Positions 13,140 to 25,236 are shown, counted from the first letter of the stretch. The stretch: 64,000 nucleotides of DNA from Carex sylvatica (GCA_964058845.1 CAXKVR010000035.1:1-64000), one strand, 5' to 3'. Program-made: numbers and translations. Notes: a model not told the origin generated them from the sequence alone.

Positions 13140-14004
13140 GCGTGTATATGTATTATTATTGTTATTAAAGTGGATATGTAATCCTTAAATGACATACAAT
13201 GAAATCCAGAATTACAATGATTACTGTGTGTCTTAAATGACATTTTAAAAATGAAATAAAATATCATAATTAATAAGAAAATCGAGTATATAAAAATCAA
13301 ATAAATGGGGTTTAGGAAGGTCTTGAATTTTTATTTTTAGAGAAATAATGAAATCTATATGTGATAAGTCCGTGTCTAAATAAATTTAGTTTTCTACACA
13401 TAAAAATAAAATAAAAAACATGCACAGAATAAGAAAATGCAGACTGCTTGATTGAAGAGCTGATATTCAATCTAAAATTTTATTTTTTTAATCACAACTA
13501 TTAACTGATTATAATATCCACGTGCTTAATATATATAAGAATGAAGATATAAGGCATATAAACTGTGACTTAAGGCAGTCATTTTCGCCAAAGTTATTGG
13601 CCACTAGCTAGATATGTATGATGTGTTTAGATAAGAATGGATCGAAATGAGCTCGGACCCAGAGAGATTTTCATGTCGATATTCGGTACGTGTATATATA
13701 TATATATGCATGTTTAATTATAATTTAGAACATCTTGTCAAAATTAAAATAATGTACATTTTTTTATGGTCTAGAATCTAGATTGATAGGAATGTTGATG
13801 AGATCGCGAAAGCGCATAGAGATGAATATATTCCTAAAAAAAGTTTACATATTGTTTATCCTGAGGACCAATAATAATTGAGAATTGATATGTTGCACAC
13901 TTTTGATCAAATTGTATAAATAATTAATATTTTATAATATTGTTAGCATTATGCGCAGCCAAGCAGACAATTAATGTACATCGCATAAGCAGGATATTCA
14001 TGAT
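12361..14004. other. AT-rich gene-free DNA with a trinucleotide microsatellite
   Basis: I see no gene. A (TTA)n microsatellite occupies about 13104-13139. A TA-run occurs at 13691-13706. Confidence 0.6.
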
Positions 14005-14012
14005 ATTCGAAT

Positions 14013-14710
14013 CAGTGCTGTAAATAACGGTATGAGATCGTCGGACGGATAGGATATTGTCAAGTAATTAATCAGTATGCGGTATGCGGCCGATTAATCG
14101 AAATTATGTGGACAATCTAATAATTTTTTTTTTTAATTTATGTATATATATCATAATTTATTAAGAATAATTTATTTAACTCATTAAGCTTATGAAATAA
14201 ATTTAATTTAACTTAGTTTAATTATTATAACATGATACTAAGCATATTTTTTCTTAACACATAAGCACTTTACATGTGTAAGTAACACATTTATTTAATA
14301 AAAAAATAAATTCAAGAATTAAGCTTTTTCAAATACTAATAATATATTATTTGAAAGAAATGAAACATTACATCAGTAAGTAAGAAAAATATATAGTATA
14401 TAAATAACAAAATAATTAATCAATTTCAAAGTAAGTAAGAAGAAAAAACATATACAAAAAAAATATTAGATTTATGTTCAAGCACAAATAAAACTACGAT
14501 ACATGATTTATAAAACTTATTATCACACACAATCACAGAAAAAAATAATCAATGCGAAAATAAATATTCACTGGAATAATTTGGAATAAACGGAAATAAA
14601 TAGCCGATTAATCGTTTTCATCCGTAAATAGTTGTCCGTAAAGTGTATTCGTAATGATTTGGCCACCGTTAACTATTAAACAGCCGTTAAGACCGTTTTT
14701 TACAACACTG
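14013..14710. mobile_element. Non-autonomous hAT-like element, 698 bp
   Basis: The ends are CAGTGCTGTAAATAACGG on the left and, read inward from the right, CAGTGTTGTAAAAAACGG. The element is flanked by an exact 8-bp duplication ATTCGAAT (14005-14012 and 14711-14718), the hAT signature. The interior is AT-rich with no transposase coding that I can see. Confidence 0.85.
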
Positions 14711-14718
14711 ATTCGAAT

Positions 14719-16370
14719 ATTATATGTGGTAATGTGGATGCCTTTTAAAAAAAATATATTTAGAACTTACGAACTATATAGATTATTTAAAATGAAAATT
14801 AATGATTAAAACACTGCAACTCGGTGTGGCAGCAGGGAACTTGCTAGGGATTCATACATAATGTTCGAGGAGTACCCCAAAAATCACACCGAGCTAAACA
14901 TGATCTTTAATATTCAAACAATTGACTTAAACAACCTAAACCGTTTAATGTAATTTTTATTTAAAAATATATTCGGAGATGAAACTTTACATTTTTTTTA
15001 AGTACTATATATATATTTTTTCGATAGACAGAAAATCCATATTTTTGAATGGTCCATGCAGAATTAACCTTCCGATTCATGGATTTTTTTACCTAGAGAA
15101 AAAAATAGTAAAACAAATATAAAAAATGTGAAATTTGATATTCAAGTAAATTTTTACCGTTTGACTTATTTGTAGGCTTAGAAAGCTTAATAGAAGAAAG
15201 TTTTACATGAAGACAATTGCAATTATATATGAAATGGACTGTCTCCGTCGTATCTAATTAATTCCGTCCGTTGACAATTGATTTTTTTTTTTTTTTTTCT
15301 TTTGTCAGTATATATAATGTTAGGCTTGATTCCCAAAGATGATACATTTGGAGCAGTACGTATCGATGTTCATAATTTACAGAGTAATTTTTTCTTAAGA
15401 GGGTTCAAATATTTATTTATTTATTTTTATCTCTATTATATATTTTTTTTTAAAATGTTAATAATTTAAAATTTAAATTATAAATGTCACAATAAAATCT
15501 TTATACGTGATCTATGTTATTTTTTCTGCATACTCATAAAAATTTATCACATTTAAATTTTGTTTTTATGTAAATCAATAAGTTGAAAATTCAACATCTA
15601 GAAATTATTCACATTAGTACGTTTTTTCAAGTTCTTAATAACAACAAAAATAAAATTTAAATGCTATAATTTTTTACATGTGAATAGATAAAATGACGTA
15701 AATCATATCCAATTGTTTTTATTTTGACTTGTAAAGTTTTAAATTTTGAGTTATTCAAGTTTTTAGAAATAGAGGCATGATGGAGGCACAAAAAATGGAG
15801 ATATTTGAACCCTCCTCTTATTTCAATTTGTATTTTTTTTTGAGTAAAAGTTGAAGTTCAATTAAGTCACTCAACTATCTATAATTTAATATCTATAAGG
15901 AACTTTTTTATTAGAATTTCGAACAAGCGATCTCGATACGGAGAATTTTTTTTTTTTTTTCTAGACCAAAACCTGGTTCTCATTTCAATTCGTATATTCT
16001 CTCAAGTTAGAAAATTTTATGCACGAATTAAATGAATGTTATCTTATTGAAATATAATTCAAGATTAAAAGGAAAAAAAAGGCGTCAAATTTTAGTTAAG
16101 GATTTATGTTCTACTGTCAAAGGAGCAATAAGATAGATAAATCATATTTTAAACATGGATTAATATTAGCTCAAAAGTAAAAAAAATAAATTAAAATCAA
16201 ATTAAAGTAATATTTTTCAAAATCAATATGTAATCTAACCATTTGATTATTGTATAGATATATTTGTGTGCAGTCGTGCTATTATTTTTAGGGCAGAAAA
16301 TGAGGAACTAAATTTGGGGAAAGCCAATTGCCCCAAAAAAGAAAAAGAAAAATTGGCGAAGGGCCCAAAG
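14719..16370. other. AT-rich gene-free DNA
   Basis: No coding signal. The stretch at 15530-15760 (phrases GAAAATTCAACATCTAG, TATTCACATTAGTACG) resembles 1230-1440 near the window start, so it is a dispersed repeat fragment. Confidence 0.5.
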
Positions 16371-16381
16371 TCCAACATCTC

Positions 16382-16557
16382 CAGTGCGTGTCCTCTGAGA
16401 TATCTCAACTTTTGCGTGACCGACGTGTCCGGTGCCTATTCGGGGGTGATGTAGGGGGCAGTATTATGTTGCTTTGATATTCGTGCAGAACGTATTTAAA
16501 CGGTTGGGATTGTCCATAAAGTCACGCAAAGTTTGAGATATCTCAGAGGATACGAAT
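16382..16557. mobile_element. Mutator-like MITE, copy 1 (176 bp)
   Basis: The inverted ends share TCCTCTGAGATATCTCAA followed by TTTGCGTGAC, and both contain the palindrome GAGATATCTC. It is flanked by the direct repeat TCCAACATCTC (16371-16381 and 16558-16568), in the 9-11-bp range typical of Mutator-like transposons. The core includes CGACGTGTCCGGTGCC. The same family occurs at 25237 and 58965. Confidence 0.88.
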
Positions 16558-16568
16558 TCCAACATCTC

Positions 16569-17870
16569 AGGAGAGAATTTGGATTGGAAGTAGCCGTTAC
16601 ACTGTGTCAATCAATGTGGCGTGTCACTGATAGACAACATTCAAGCCCTTCAATTTGCTCACTTGAGAAAATAAAAAGTTAATAGATTGTAATGTCAAAA
16701 CTATCTAAATATTTTTCTAAATACATTGGAGTATCGCCCTATTAATATTTTATTTTTATAAAGTTTGTAATTAATGGATGAAGTATGTATAAATGACTCC
16801 TTGTGTAGAATCATGAATATGTAGGTAATACAGCTCACATGCAAAAACAATAAGAAAAATAAAATAAAAAATAAAACAATGTCGGTTTTGTAATCTGTAT
16901 TGACTCCTCCAACAGAAATATTATAGCCAACCTCCACTCCTATCTACATTATTGTTTCTATATTAGTTATGCCTCAATTAAAAATAAAAAGAATATTTAT
17001 GGCTCATCACATATGGGTGAAAACAGATAGGATGATAGTGGTAAAATTATATTTGTATTGGTTTTTTAACTTTCAGATACAAGAAAAAAAATATTTATGG
17101 CTCATCACATATGGGTGAAAACAGACAAGATGATTTATAGTGGTAAAATTATATTTGTATTCATTTTTTTAGCTTTCAGATAAAGTAGAGATCAAATCAG
17201 ATATTTATTAAAAGATATATAAATATTATTAAAAATATTAAAATTCATAATATTTATAATGGTGAATAACATTAATTTTTTCATAATATATATTAAACTA
17301 TATGATATATATCTACTATTCAGATACAAATAAGTAAAATTAAAAACTATATATATAAATTATGATTGATAATTAGAATTAAAAGTTAGAGCATTGGAAA
17401 ATTAAAAATATCATAAATATTGAAAATTATAAGTTGAAACATCTTTTTATATAGTATCCGATTAGTTAATGACTTTGAATCTGATTCGTTATCTTGTTCC
17501 TTCCTTGTAAACATCCGCACCGCTCCATTTTCAGCCCTACCAATAATGAGACGATGGGATCATTATCAATCCAAATTCCAAACCCGCAGCAGAGACTTAA
17601 TTTCTCTACACCAAACAAAAAAGGGTGCTGTAGCTGGGGTCATATGGGTATGGCCTCATGCGTCTGGCGCTTGGCATGAGTGCCATTGCGCTGGTCTAAC
17701 AGCATAACTAACTTCTAAACACACTGGCCTAGCTAGCCTCGTTGTGTATCTATCAATCAAGGTGCAAATTCCAAAGCGAGGCACAGTACGTTTCGATTCG
17801 TCCGATTTATTTAAGATTCGTGTACAATTCAGATCTCAGAAAATCTCACTGACATAAAGTTCCTCCGTCC
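16569..17870. other. Gene-free DNA with a 100-bp tandem duplication
   Basis: About 100 bases starting ATTTATGGCTCATCACATAT at 16994 are repeated directly at 17093-17185. Around 17500-17700 there is a GC-richer patch with short open frames (an MRLALGMSAIALV-like string ending at 17697), but I could not build a gene from it. Confidence 0.5.
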
Positions 17871-18193
17871 GTACGTCGTGCAGTGCGGGTACGACGTGAT
17901 TGATAAATATATGAGTCTATTATCTCTATATATATATAGAGAGAGAGAAAGAAGATGAGTTCCAGTCCAAGTAAGTGTCCCTATTCTATTTTTGTCTCCC
18001 AATTCAGCTCCGGGCTCTACTGACTGTAGCCCGGGAAAATTGGATGCCAACAATAATTAAGTTTCCAATTGACAAAAATATATATATAATTTAATATATG
18101 ATCATTGGATTGGTAGGAGGCATGTCAATGTCATACATAGATAATAGACTCATATATTTATCAATCACGTCGTACCCGCACTGCACGACGTAC
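17871..18193. repeat. Inverted repeat with two perfect 55-bp arms
   Basis: The arm at 17871-17925, starting GTACGTCGTGCAGTGCGGGT, is the exact reverse complement of 18139-18193, with 213 bp between. The arms are GC-rich at their outer ends, unlike the surroundings. No TSD was identified outside the arms. It could be a young foldback element or a local inversion-duplication. Transcription would give a long hairpin. Confidence 0.85.
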
Positions 18194-19023
18194 AAGAGCG
18201 GAGTCAGACTAACTGACTATGGGGGTCAATTGTGAATGAGGATCAATCATATAAAATTTTTATGCTGCGAATGGAGGTCAATTTACTCTAGATCATATAA
18301 GAAACTGTGTATAAATACAAAAAAATTAAAAAACTAATAGAGGTCAATTGACCCACCCCCATTATTCCTTATTGTCTCTGCCTCTGATCATACTTGTATC
18401 GTATATATGTTGCTCATTAATATGTAACAAACATTGCATGAGGCCTGGGCTACGTGAAAGTATATTTTCTTTGAGAGGACGGAGAAGCAACATAATATTA
18501 GAAACTATATATACTAGAAAATTTTAATAGAAATGACTGAAAATTAAAATGCATAATTATAGTGAGTGATATTTAAAAACAAGACTTCTCAATCACAAAA
18601 TAGAGTTTTAACCACTACATTACAACTAAACATTTGTCATTTATTGAGAGTAGCTAAACTATATAAAAAAAATTAAAATGATAAAATTCAATTAAATTTC
18701 TATACGTATAATTAAAATTTTAAAATACCCACCTTTGACTAAGCCTTAGATCCACTCTTGCATATATATGTCGGAATGAATGGATTTTATCTATAATAAT
18801 TCGATCCATATTCACTTCGTTTCCAAAATTATTCACTACTTATAAAACGCACCCTATTAATTATTTTAACAATGAAAACAACCAAAATACACTAAAATAT
18901 TATGAAAAATCTGAGTTCATCAACTAATTCATTTTTTTCGACTTGAATTGCGATCAAATTTGTCATCCAATAATTATTTTTTATTTAACTTGCAAAATAA
19001 CAACTCCACGACAATAATCAGAT
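18194..19023. other. Gene-free DNA with possible hAT remnant
   Basis: AGAGCGGAGTCAG at about 18194 and TGTCTCTGCCTCTG at about 18373 look like decayed hAT-type ends, but no TSD is visible. At about 18560-18630 the minus strand resembles a tRNA-derived SINE fragment (GTAGTGGTTAAAACTC). No gene was seen. Confidence 0.4.
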
Positions 19024-19032
19024 TAAAAATAT

Positions 19033-19440
19033 GAGTAGAACTAGGGTGTTCTTAAGTTCATCAAACTCCTTGGTGAACTCAAGTCTAAAACCCATCAAAT
19101 CGGCTTCAAATGACGAATTTGAACCGTTAAAATTCGCATACCTTACGAGTGATGGGTCTAGGTGTGAAAATTTTAAACATTCGAACTAATTTAGTATAAA
19201 GTAAAGCAGTCAAAATTAGAGTGTTAATAAATTTATTTTAATGAATTTATTTTTTGAATCTTTTTTGACCACTTGACTCTATGCAAAATTTAATTCAAAA
19301 TTAATTTTTTTTACATGTAGACGTATAACTCGTAAGGTAGGCGGTTTCAACGATTCAGATTTGTCGTTTGAGGCCGATTCGATGAATTTTAGACTTGAAT
19401 TCACCAAGTTAGTGAACTTAAAAACACCCTAGTTCTACTC
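19033..19440. mobile_element. MITE with long inverted repeats, 408 bp
   Basis: The ends are GAGTAGAACTAGGGTGTT on both sides and the inverted arms continue for more than 100 bp. The flanks TAAAAATAT (19024-19032) and GAAAAATAT (19441-19449) match at 8 of 9 positions, consistent with a 9-bp TSD. Related copies are at 63324-63740 and, halved, at 6540. Confidence 0.8.
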
Positions 19441-19449
19441 GAAAAATAT

Positions 19450-20136
19450 AATAAGTATGCTAAAAATAAAAGACAACAAGTTAAACTATCAAAGCCTTCA
19501 AGTAGGGTTGTAATTAACTCAAATTAGATCAACTAAATTTTATTTCATCCATTATTCCATTGCTATTATTGCTGCTTCTTAATTCCTCCTTTTGTCTCCA
19601 CAAGTTTTCAATCATATATGTAGTTGCCTTGCGTTTAACGACTAGCTTCCAAGTCTAAAAAATCGATAATCGCATGCATGAAGGGGAAAAAAAAAAAGTA
19701 GTATGATTTATGATTTATTTATTTCATGTTTATGTAATTTTTTTTAAATGAAAACGAAGTGTATTGCTTCAATTTAATAAGATATTTGATTTAGTTTGTA
19801 AATGGTAATTTTACCAAATTTTATTCTATTATATCAAATTTGTGTTTAATTAATAAAATGTAGACATCCACGAAATCCGGTCGCCTAAAAAGAATGCAGA
19901 TTAAATAATTTAATTAAAATTTGATTGGTAATTAGGGTTTAGAATTTAGAGTTTAATTAAGGTTTAGTTTATAGAGGATATATTTATCCTTATTATATAT
20001 ACTTGTCTAGCTAACTGAAGGGACTTTAATTATGAAAAGATGAATTTATGTCGATTATTGTTGGGACCAGTGAAAGAAAATGGGAGGAGATGTCATTATA
20101 CTTGTCACAGGATGAATAATAATTATATTTTGGCCA
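19450..20136. other. AT-rich gene-free DNA
   Basis: No coding exon, RNA gene or element with clear ends was found here. Confidence 0.5.
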
Positions 20137-20144
20137 GATTAAGC

Positions 20145-20609
20145 TAGGGGTGTCAACGGGTACGATACGGGTTGGGTGGAGATATTTTCATATCCGTATT
20201 CGTTATGATAAAAAAAAAAATCTTTACTTTTACCCATTTTTTCGAATACGGTACGGATCGGATAAATATAAAAAAATATCATTAACATTTTAATTTGTGA
20301 TTTCGATAAAATATTTTTCAAAATAAGAAAAAAATAATGAATACAACTAGTTTGTATAATGAAAATTTAATAAAATACAAAATTTTATTGTATCATGTAT
20401 TATCTTCATACAAATATATATCTATATATATAATTTTATTTTTAAAAATTATCTTATACGAAAATGGGTAAGATAACGAAAAAAATCATTACCCTTATTC
20501 ATACCCGATTAGCTAATAAAAAAAAAATCTTACCCTTTCCCGTATTTTCTAATATGATACGGGTCGGGTAAACGGATAAACGGATAAAAAGGTGCCATTA
20601 ACACCTCTA
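20145..20609. mobile_element. Non-autonomous hAT-like element, 465 bp
   Basis: The ends are TAGGGGTGTCAACGGGTA on the left and, read inward from the right, TAGAGGTGTTAATGGCACC. It is flanked by an exact 8-bp duplication GATTAAGC (20137-20144 and 20610-20617). The interior has GATACGGGT-type words inverted at the two ends. Confidence 0.88.
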
Positions 20610-20617
20610 GATTAAGC

Positions 20618-21922
20618 TTTAATTTGGCTTAAATGTATGATAAACATGTGACCTCAGCTGCAACATTTTTTTTCCAACTTAATAATGTATGACTGGGTTC
20701 AAATGTTTCACGTGTTACATATCTCATTGTATTATATATTATATTTTTATTTTTAAAGTTCTAACTGTTAATTCAAATCATTAAGTATAATTTTTATATT
20801 AAAATTTATTTGGAGAATAAATTATTATTATTATTTTTAAGATAGATACATAATTCACTATTTCTGGACCAATGACCATCTAAAAATGATGATTTTGTGT
20901 CTATGGAAAATAATAGTAAAAAGTTTTCAAAATGTATAAAATTTGATGTCCAAATATATTTTAATATGAATAAAATTTGAAAATTAAAATATAAGGCACA
21001 ATGAAGTTTCATAGAAAATATAATGTATATATTTTTGACATTAATTTCTCGATTAATTTAAGCTGTCATTATATAAGTATATATGGAAGCTCCCAGTGGC
21101 GGACCTAATAAGGTGCCTATGGATTCTAATTTTTTTTAGACTCAGTGCTATTTTATACTTGTGCCTACTTCTGAATAGATAGAATACATACATCTGAATT
21201 CAATTCACAGTTCAGTAAAAAAAATGTACGGAAAATAAAATTAGTTCAGACTGATTCGTGTAAAAAATAAAAAAAAGGTATGCTGCTAAGGATATAAATA
21301 TGTACAGTGTCGTGATTAGTCATGTCATAACTTGGATCACGTGTCTTCTTGTGTTGTGATTAAATTTGGAAGAATGAACATAGCAAGTGAATGGTCACAA
21401 CATGTTAATCACGCCGTGGCCTTGGCACGTCATGACAAGACGTGACCTAACATAACCTGTCACGTTTGTCATGTTTAACTATTTTTTCATAATTTAGGTT
21501 AGTTTATTTAATATTTACCATTTGATCAAGATCTAATGGTCTTAATTACATGTGACAATATGTCGTACCGTGACCAAATCTTTTGCGTGACGTGTCTTGT
21601 CGTGTCAAATTTTTGAAAAAATATCACGGCACATAACCAGCACACGTGTCGTGACAGAACCATGTTGTACTGTGACCTATCTGGTCGATTGTACCGTGCC
21701 TTTTTTAAATCTCTATCCACTACATTTCAATTTGTCAAAAAAAATATACTCTTGTCAATATTTTGTGTCTATTCCTAATCAAAATCCTAAATCTACCCCT
21801 GATGCACCCTAGCTTCCTTGTAGTCACCTCTCAAGTCGAGTATATATGTTAATTTGTGAAGCCCACAGATGAAAAACATATTAATTGTGCTAGATCTGCT
21901 CATCATTAAAATAACTTCCAAC
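20618..21922. other. Gene-free DNA, possible decayed hAT insertion
   Basis: CAGTGGCGGACCTAAT at about 21095 and the inverse of CAGGGGTAGATTTAGG at about 21786-21801 look like a pair of hAT-type ends, but the flanking octamers do not match. The interior at 21300-21700 is rich in CACGTG/TGTCATGAC-like inverted words. I see no gene. Confidence 0.4.
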
Positions 21923-23680
21923 CACTAGGAAATTAGAATTAGAATTGGCCTATCTGGATCGATTATTACCAAACACCGATACTAATACCTATCTGGATCA
22001 TTTAATTTAAAAAAACCGATCCTAAAAACTATCAGGATTGGTTATTATAAACAACTGATTCTAATGTATGCACATTTGGATCAATTTTTTAATAATAACC
22101 GATCCTAATACTATCAGGATCGGTTATTATAAAGAACCAAATCTAATATATGCACAATTAGGATCAGTTCTTTATAATAACAGATCCTGATAGTATTAGG
22201 ATCGGTTATTATAAAAAACCGATCCAAATGTGCATACATTAGGATAAAAAAAAGCATTAGGATCAGTTATTTCAAATAATCGATCCTAATTAGTACCATT
22301 AGGATCGGTTATTTTAAACAACTGATCCTAATTCTTTTTTTATTTTTTTATTCTAATGTATGCACATTAGGATCAGTTGTTTATAATAACCGATCCTAAT
22401 AGTATATACATTAGGATTGGTCTTCTAAAATAACCAATCCTAATACTATTAGGATCGGGTTTTTCGAATTAACTAATCATAATGCTAATTTAGTGCTATG
22501 ATTTATTTTTGTTTCGTATCTCTGTACTTAGCCAAAAAATTTGAGTCTCAACTCATCCCTCTCTCTTTCTGTCCCTCTCCTCCGTGTCTCTCTCTTTCCA
22601 TGTCTCCGTCTCTCCCTCTCAAAGCTGCTCTCCCTCTCGCCTCACCCTCTCGGCTCTCCCTCCGCTCGGCCTCACCCAGAGTCCAAAGAAAAAAAATTCA
22701 CCTGCGACGCCGCTCTGCTCCGCTCTCAAGTCCGCTTGGCATGGGTCTCAAGGAGTGCATCTTGAGTGGTCTCCTCTTTGTCGATGCCCTCAAGGTGAGT
22801 ATATATTTGTTCTTTTAAAACTTGTAATTGTTTAAATGCACAACACAAAGGAGGCATAGTTTACAAATGAATGAATAATTATTTCAAGAATTAATGTATG
22901 AAGGTTTTGCACATGGATCAGAATGACTACTATGGAGGAGAGTCGTCATCTCTCAATCTCGTGCAGGTATTATGTTCTTCTTCCTTTATATTTCTTGCAA
23001 GCATTTTCTTGTGTTTCTTCGATCTGCTTGTAGGCATTTGCTGATGCTTTCATGAATTTATGTATTATTATATAGTTATACAAGCGTTTCAAAGGCAGTG
23101 AAATATTGCCAGAGAATTTGAGTTTGAGCAAAGAGTACAATGTCGACATAATTCCAAAGGTAGATTAATTAAATTGAATATTTGTTAGTTTAAATTTGTA
23201 CCATTACTTTATAGTTTTGATAATTGAGATTAATTAATTTTAATAATATCGAGATATGATACTTTATAATTAGATTTCAGTTCATGATGGCAAATGGTAC
23301 ATTGGTCCGTGTCCTGATCCACGCAATGTAACAAAATATTTGAATTTCAAGGCAGTTGATGGTAGCTTTATTTATAACAAAAAAAAAAATAGGATCGGTT
23401 GTTTTAAATAACCGATTATAATTAGTACTACTAGGATTGGTTATTTTAAACAATCGATTCTAATGATACTATTAGGATCAGTTATTTGAAATAATTGATT
23501 ATAATAGTTGGTCATTAGGATTGATTATTTGTAACAACCGATTCTAATTCAAACTTTTAGAATCGGTTGTTTAACCGATTCAGATTAATTTCGTATTAGT
23601 ATCGCTCAGATCAAAATCAATTAAGTTCTGATTCTAATGTGCATAAATAACTAATTCTAATTTCAGTTTTTCCACTAGTG
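21923..23680. mobile_element. Pack-CACTA transposon carrying RabGDI exons, 1758 bp
   Basis: The left end is CACTAGGAAATTAGAATTAG; the right end read inward is CACTAGTGGAAAAACTGAAA. The 3-bp flanks are AAC and AAT, nearly a CACTA-type 3-bp TSD. Sub-terminal arrays of a unit like TAGGATCGGTTATT, in both orientations, fill 21950-22480 and 23385-23660, as in CACTA/EnSpm elements, where transposase binds such arrays. There is no transposase coding. The middle (about 22735-23385) is captured host DNA: four RabGDI exons with their introns (separate entry). The CT-rich stretch at 22555-22735 may be captured 5' UTR or promoter DNA. Confidence 0.88.
22735..23385 (+). pseudogene. GDI: Captured fragment of a Rab GDP-dissociation inhibitor gene
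   Basis: Four exons keep GT-AG borders: about 22735-22794 (LGMGLKECILSGLLFVDALK), 22904-22966 (VLHMDQNDYYGGESSSLNLV plus Q), 23076-23159 (LYKRF...EYNVDIIPK) and 23281-about 23385 (FMMANGTLVRVLIH then VTKYLNFKAVDGSF). These are consecutive N-terminal pieces of RabGDI, including the conserved GLKECILSG and NDYYGGES blocks near the Rab-binding platform. Intact RabGDI is about 445 aa and recycles prenylated Rab GTPases; here only roughly residues 10-105 remain. A one-base deletion at about 23322-23328 shifts the frame between RVLIH and VTKY. The first residues of the protein are not present in frame, and the usual GTGLKEC reads GMGLKEC. Introns are kept, so capture was at DNA level. It cannot encode GDI. 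Confidence 0.9.
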
Positions 23681-23683
23681 AAT

Positions 23684-25226
23684 GTGGACTTATTTGAATG
23701 CGGTGATCGGTCCCTATCTATCATGTTATATTTAATAAGTTCTTTTTCCTCTTCTGGCAGAAAGCTTGGTCGCGACACCGATTCCTTAATTAGATTATAT
23801 ATTATTTATGTTATCTTTATTTTTATATTATGCACGTACGTAGTTGTTCTGATCTACTAACGGTTGAGATTGAAAGATAATTTTTTTAATTGAATATCAA
23901 TCATCCAATCATATAATATATCTTCTTTTAATTAAATACATATATTTTAGTTAAAAATATACTCGTTGCATAAACAGCTACATAGTTTGTCACAATTAAA
24001 ATTGAATGAATTTCTAGCAATATATTTTCTTATTTCTTATTATAATTATCTCTGATTCCTGATATTAAATTATTTTCTTATTTTTTTCATTTCCTCCGTT
24101 TTATTTTTCATCTTACTCTATAGTTTCGACAATGAAAATGAAAATAATTATATCTTTCCAAATTTTGTTTAGGGTTACTGTATCTTTGTGAATATATGAA
24201 TAGCAAATCTTGTGTTGATATTTACATAACAAAAAAAAAAAATTTGTGCTAATGGAAACAATCATATCTTTCCGATATGGAGAGAAAATGAAGAATATCT
24301 ATAACTTTCATGTTGATAAATGATATGTAGAGAAATTTTCATTGTTAAAATAATTCACATCAAGAATATATATGTGACAAAATCCTTATTTGAATTATTT
24401 AATCATATATTTCGCAATTTTGTTTCTTTACATATTATTTATCCTCTAAATTGTTTAATAACATGTCTTGTTTGTGAAAAAAAATTGATATTAAATCACA
24501 ATAATACTTTAAGAATTTTTTTTATGTTATATTTGATTTTTTTTTATTTGTTGTTGTTTCTTTTATTATTATTTATTATGTGAATTTTGTTTTTTATCAT
24601 TTGTGTCTTTTATTTTCATTTAAATATTTTTTTTTTAATTTTGTATGAATATTAAATAAAAAGGTCTCGTCATATTCAATCGTATAATATAATATAATAT
24701 ATTTCCGTTGCAACGTACTAACACAGTACTAGTTTAAATGCTACGTACCTTGCTCTGCTGTTCTATATGTATACACAAGTCTCATATATTTGGTAATCAA
24801 ATGATAGCAATCTAGCATTTATATCTTGATTGGATTGAGCTGCCAACATTTAATTTAAGATTTAGTCATAAATAGTCAAGTTTAAAATAAATTATTAATA
24901 AAACCAAGGATTATGCACCATTTCGGACAAAATGAGCACGCTTTCAGTGGAAACTGGAAACTATATATATATATATATATGCATAGCTTTCAGTGCATGC
25001 TACAAAAGAAGAAACAAAATAAACGCCACAGCAGATTAAGGCTGTAAAGACAGCGGTCCTCTCCTCGTCCAGTCGTCTTAACTCTTAAGTCAAAGCATTC
25101 TACGGAGCAATCCAGCAGATAGATCGAGACCGTCCGCTCTGATCAATTTTGCATTCCACGACACGTGAGGAGCAGGAATCAATACCAGCCGTAGGATCCG
25201 AGCCTACGTGGCCCCGTGCTTATTGG
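23684..25226. other. AT-rich gene-free DNA
   Basis: No gene was seen. There is a TA-run at about 24963-24980. The last 200 bases become less AT-rich towards the phosphate-transporter promoter. Confidence 0.55.
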
Positions 25227-25236
25227 CAATAAAATA

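Noticed and set aside
17494..17697. Possible small plastid-type protein (MGSLSIQIPNPQQ...; MRLALGMSAIALV)
   Set aside because: The two plausible stretches are in different frames, with no splice sites that join them and no family I recognise.
21301..21720. Palindrome-rich CACGTG/TGTCATGAC stretch as a regulatory region or replication origin
   Set aside because: No nearby gene and decayed hAT-type ends around it; more likely transposon sub-terminal repeats.
22498..22835. Overlapping open frames of 74-106 codons in the CT-rich stretch
   Set aside because: Three frames are open because of serine/leucine/proline-type low complexity. Only the end of one frame, from about 22735, is recognisable (the captured GDI exon).
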